Source: Streptomyces specialis
GTDB taxonomy: Bacteria > Actinomycetota > Actinomycetes > Streptomycetales > Streptomycetaceae
Length of the DNA: 64,000 bases
Direction: 5' to 3'
NCBI RefSeq assembly: GCF_001493375.1
Contig: NZ_LN929897.1
Span: forward strand, 228,524 to 292,523
The position numbers were made by a program, and so were the translations under genes. Under the pieces are notes generated by a model that saw only the letters and a list, made by a program, of their open reading frames with translations, made no database searches and was not told the DNA's origin. Below are positions 62,098-64,000 of the stretch, in pieces. The stretch's first letter is position 1. The number at the start of each line of letters is the position of its first letter.

Positions 62098-63571
62098 GTG
62101 ACGCTGATATCAGCCGCTCCCGTCGCCGCCAACGCCCCGACCCGCCACCACAAGCTCATCGCCTGGGTGGAAGAGATCGCCGCGCTGACCGAACCCGACC
62201 AGGTGGTCTGGTGCGACGGATCCCAGGAGGAATACGACCGCCTCTGCGCCGAACTGGAGGCCAAGGGCACGTTCATCAGGCTGAACCCCGATAAGCGGCC
62301 CGACTCCTTCTACGCCGCCTCCGACCCGACCGACGTCGCCCGGGTCGAGGACCGCACCTTCATCTGCTCGGAGCGGCCGGAGGACGCCGGTCCCACCAAC
62401 CACTGGATGGATCCCGCGGAGATGCGCGAGATCTTCACCGGCCGCCAGGGGCTCTTCCGGGGCTCCATGCGCGGCCGGACCATGTATGTGGTGCCGTTCT
62501 GCATGGGTCCCCTGGGCTCGCCCCTCTCCGCGCTCGGCGTGGAGATCACCGACTCCGCGTATGTCGCCGTCGCCATGCGCACCATGACCAGGATGGGCGC
62601 CCCGGTGCTCGACGAACTCGGAGAGGACGGACAGTTCGTGCGGGCCGTCCACTCCGTGGGCGCCCCCCTCACCGACGGCCGGGCCGACGTGCCCTGGCCG
62701 TGCAACCCGGTCAAGTACATCTCGCACTTCCCCGAGACCCGCGAGATCTGGTCCTTCGGCTCGGGCTACGGCGGGAACGCGCTGCTGGGCAAGAAGTGCT
62801 ACGCCCTGCGGATCGCGTCCGTCATGGCCCGCGACGAGGGCTGGCTGGCCGAGCACATGCTCATCCTCAAGCTCCCCCCGCCCGGGGACGGGACGAGTCA
62901 CTACGTGGCCGCGGCGTTCCCCTCCGCCTGCGGCAAGACCAACCTGGCGATGCTCCAGCCGACGCTCCCCGGCTGGAAGATCGAGACCGTCGGTGACGAC
63001 ATCGCCTGGATGCGGTTCGGCGAGGACGGCAGGCTCCGCGCCATCAACCCCGAGGCCGGCTTCTTCGGCGTCGCCCCCGGGACCGGCGAGAAGACCAACG
63101 CCAACGCCATGCGCACCCTGTGGGGCAACTCGGTCTTCACCAACGTCGCCCTCACCGACGACGGCGACGTGTGGTGGGAGGGCATGACCGACGACCCGCC
63201 CGCCCACCTGACCGACTGGCGCGGCGCCCGCCGAAGAGGATGGCCGAGATCGGGACGCCGACGGCTCCTTCGTGTGGCCGGGCTTCGGCGAGAACATCCG
63301 GGTGCTCAAGTGGATCGTCGAGCGGCTGGAGGGCCGGGCGGAGGGCGTCGAGACCCCCATCGGCATCCTCCCGACGGCCGAGGCGCTGGACACCGAGGGC
63401 CTCGACCTCACCCGGGAGCAGCTCGCCTTCCTCCTGGAGGTCGACCCGGAGATCTGGCGGCAGGAGGCCGCCCTGATCCCCGAGCACCTGCGCACCTTCG
63501 GCACCCACACTCCCGAGGAGCTGTGGGACGAGTACCGGGCCCTGACGGAGCGGCTGGACCGGCTGGGCTGA
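62098..63571 (+). pseudogene. pckA: Phosphoenolpyruvate carboxykinase (GTP), internally deleted
   Basis: Gluconeogenic enzyme that turns oxaloacetate and GTP into PEP. The first 380 residues are intact: [39 protein letters not shown], the P-loop [12 protein letters not shown], and [16 protein letters not shown]. After LTDWRG (about 63,220) a block of about 130 residues known from the family is missing. In its place lies a 35-bp piece (63222-63258) that codes for [12 protein letters not shown] on the other strand. The end [20 protein letters not shown] resumes at 63272. GTG 62098 follows GGAG by 5 nt; ATG 62035 is an alternative. Confidence 0.88.
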
Positions 63572-63576
63572 GGGAT

Positions 63577-63604
63577 GGGCCCCGCACAACGGCGTGCGGG
63601 GCCC
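63577..63604. terminator. Bidirectional terminator between pckA and the aminotransferase gene
   Basis: Perfect 11-bp stem GGGCCCCGCAC (63577-63587) with 63594-63604 and a 6-nt loop, 6 bp after the pckA stop and 10 bp from the convergent stop. Confidence 0.75.
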
Positions 63605-63613
63605 GCCGGGGCG

Positions 63614-64000
63614 TCAGTACTGGCTGTAGCCGTCCAGGAACGAGCCGATCCGCTCCACCGCGCCGGCCAGCTCGCTCGCCTGCGGCAGGGTCACGATGCG
63701 GAAGTGGTCCGGCTCCGGCCAGTTGAAGCCCGTACCGTGCACGATCATGATCTTCTCGGCGCGCAGCAGGTCCAGGACCATCTGCCGGTCGTCCTTGATC
63801 TTGTAGACCTTCGGGTCCAGGCGCGGGAACGCGTACAGCGCGCCCTTCGGCTTCACGCACGTCACGCCCGGGATGCTGATCAGCTTCTCGTACGCCACGT
63901 CCCGCTGCTCCTTGATCCGGCCGCCCGGCAGCACGAGCTGCTCGATCGACTGGCGGCCGAAGAGCGCGGCGGCCACGGCGTGCTGGGCCGGCATGTTGGC
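63614..64000 (-). CDS. PLP-dependent aminotransferase, 5' end outside window
   Basis: C-terminal 128 residues of a class I/II fold-type I aminotransferase: [48 protein letters not shown]-type sequence in the small domain. The substrate-carboxylate Arg lies in FRIVTLPQ and a conserved [13 protein letters not shown] precedes it. The active-site Lys is beyond the window. Resembles AlaA/aspartate aminotransferase-like enzymes of Streptomyces. Convergent with pckA. Confidence 0.87.
   Translation of the reverse strand, partial: ANMPAQHAVAAALFGRQSIEQLVLPGGRIKEQRDVAYEKLISIPGVTCVKPKGALYAFPRLDPKVYKIKDDRQMVLDLLRAEKIMIVHGTGFNWPEPDHFRIVTLPQASELAGAVERIGSFLDGYSQY

Noticed and set aside
62035-63726. 563-residue PEP carboxykinase with a novel Arg-rich C-terminus
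   Set aside because: The tail after LTDWRG is out-of-frame translation; the true C-terminus lies in another frame at 63272-63571.

Overview
The window is strongly GC-rich, densely coding DNA with GTG/TTG starts, many 4-base ATGA/GTGA overlaps, lipobox and twin-arginine signals, mycothiol chemistry (Mca), AccA2/PccB/AccE carboxylase genes and an AfsQ1-AfsQ2-SigQ locus. Together these point to Streptomyces or a very close relative. From memory, gene order resembles the S. coelicolor core segment around SCO4900-SCO4984, with accessory insertions. I see no tRNA, rRNA, CRISPR array, prophage or insertion sequence.

Layout. 1-6.1 kb: two NAD-dependent epimerases and a divergent GlxA-type regulator; a TetR regulator with a cupin dioxygenase that share an operator; an MFS exporter divergent from a LysR regulator. 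6.2-9.5 kb: LysR-RipA overlap, adenosine deaminase, small secreted protein. 9.5-13.9 kb: VanZ-like protein, then the lipoprotein-AfsQ2-AfsQ1 operon divergent from sigQ. 14-25.3 kb: nucleoside and deoxyribose catabolism (deoC with two aldehyde dehydrogenases, phosphopentomutase/phosphoglucomutase, purine nucleoside phosphorylase), an LpdA-like flavoprotein, a DeoR regulator and accA2. 25.5-31.9 kb: Maf, an FtsX-type ABC exporter, accE, pccB and birA. 32-40 kb: adenylate cyclase, GGDEF protein, L,D-transpeptidase, XRE regulator/alcohol dehydrogenase pair, gamma-carbonic anhydrase. 38.8-41.2 kb: anti-sigma/anti-anti-sigma pair, a 27-residue zinc-ribbon ORF and a SigB/F-type sigma factor. 41.4-47.3 kb: tandem PhoD phosphatases and a two-gene STAND NTPase cassette. 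47.3-64 kb: msrA, metB, MarR, ilvA (broken), a DrrAB-type exporter, mca, greA, a DUF255 thioredoxin-like protein, DHA2 exporter with a decayed TetR, hemolysin III-like protein, pckA (broken) and an aminotransferase.

Best biological signals. The perfect palindrome CTACGCGCGTAG lies at the promoters of add, deoC and the purine nucleoside phosphorylase, and nowhere else that I found. It defines a small nucleoside-salvage regulon whose three genes all look leaderless, with a -10 box exactly 6 nt before a GTG start. A TetR regulator has three matching 15-mer operators. A two-gene STAND NTPase cassette carries the same glycine-rich motif at the end of one protein and the start of the next.

The assembly itself is damaged. 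Degraded Illumina Nextera adapter sequence, with index sequences, is embedded at about 13,920-13,990, 50,916-50,994 and 53,928-53,993. Homopolymer-G filler occurs at 33,953-33,989 and 53,895-53,925. Around these places genes are broken: ilvA is split in two and placed in swapped order with a 34-bp shared end, marR lacks its start, and the GGDEF gene and its convergent neighbour both lose their ends. Away from adapters, pckA has lost an internal block and carries a 35-bp inverted scrap of itself, and the PH-domain and phosphomutase genes run into each other. These breaks should be read as assembly faults before any biological meaning is given to them.
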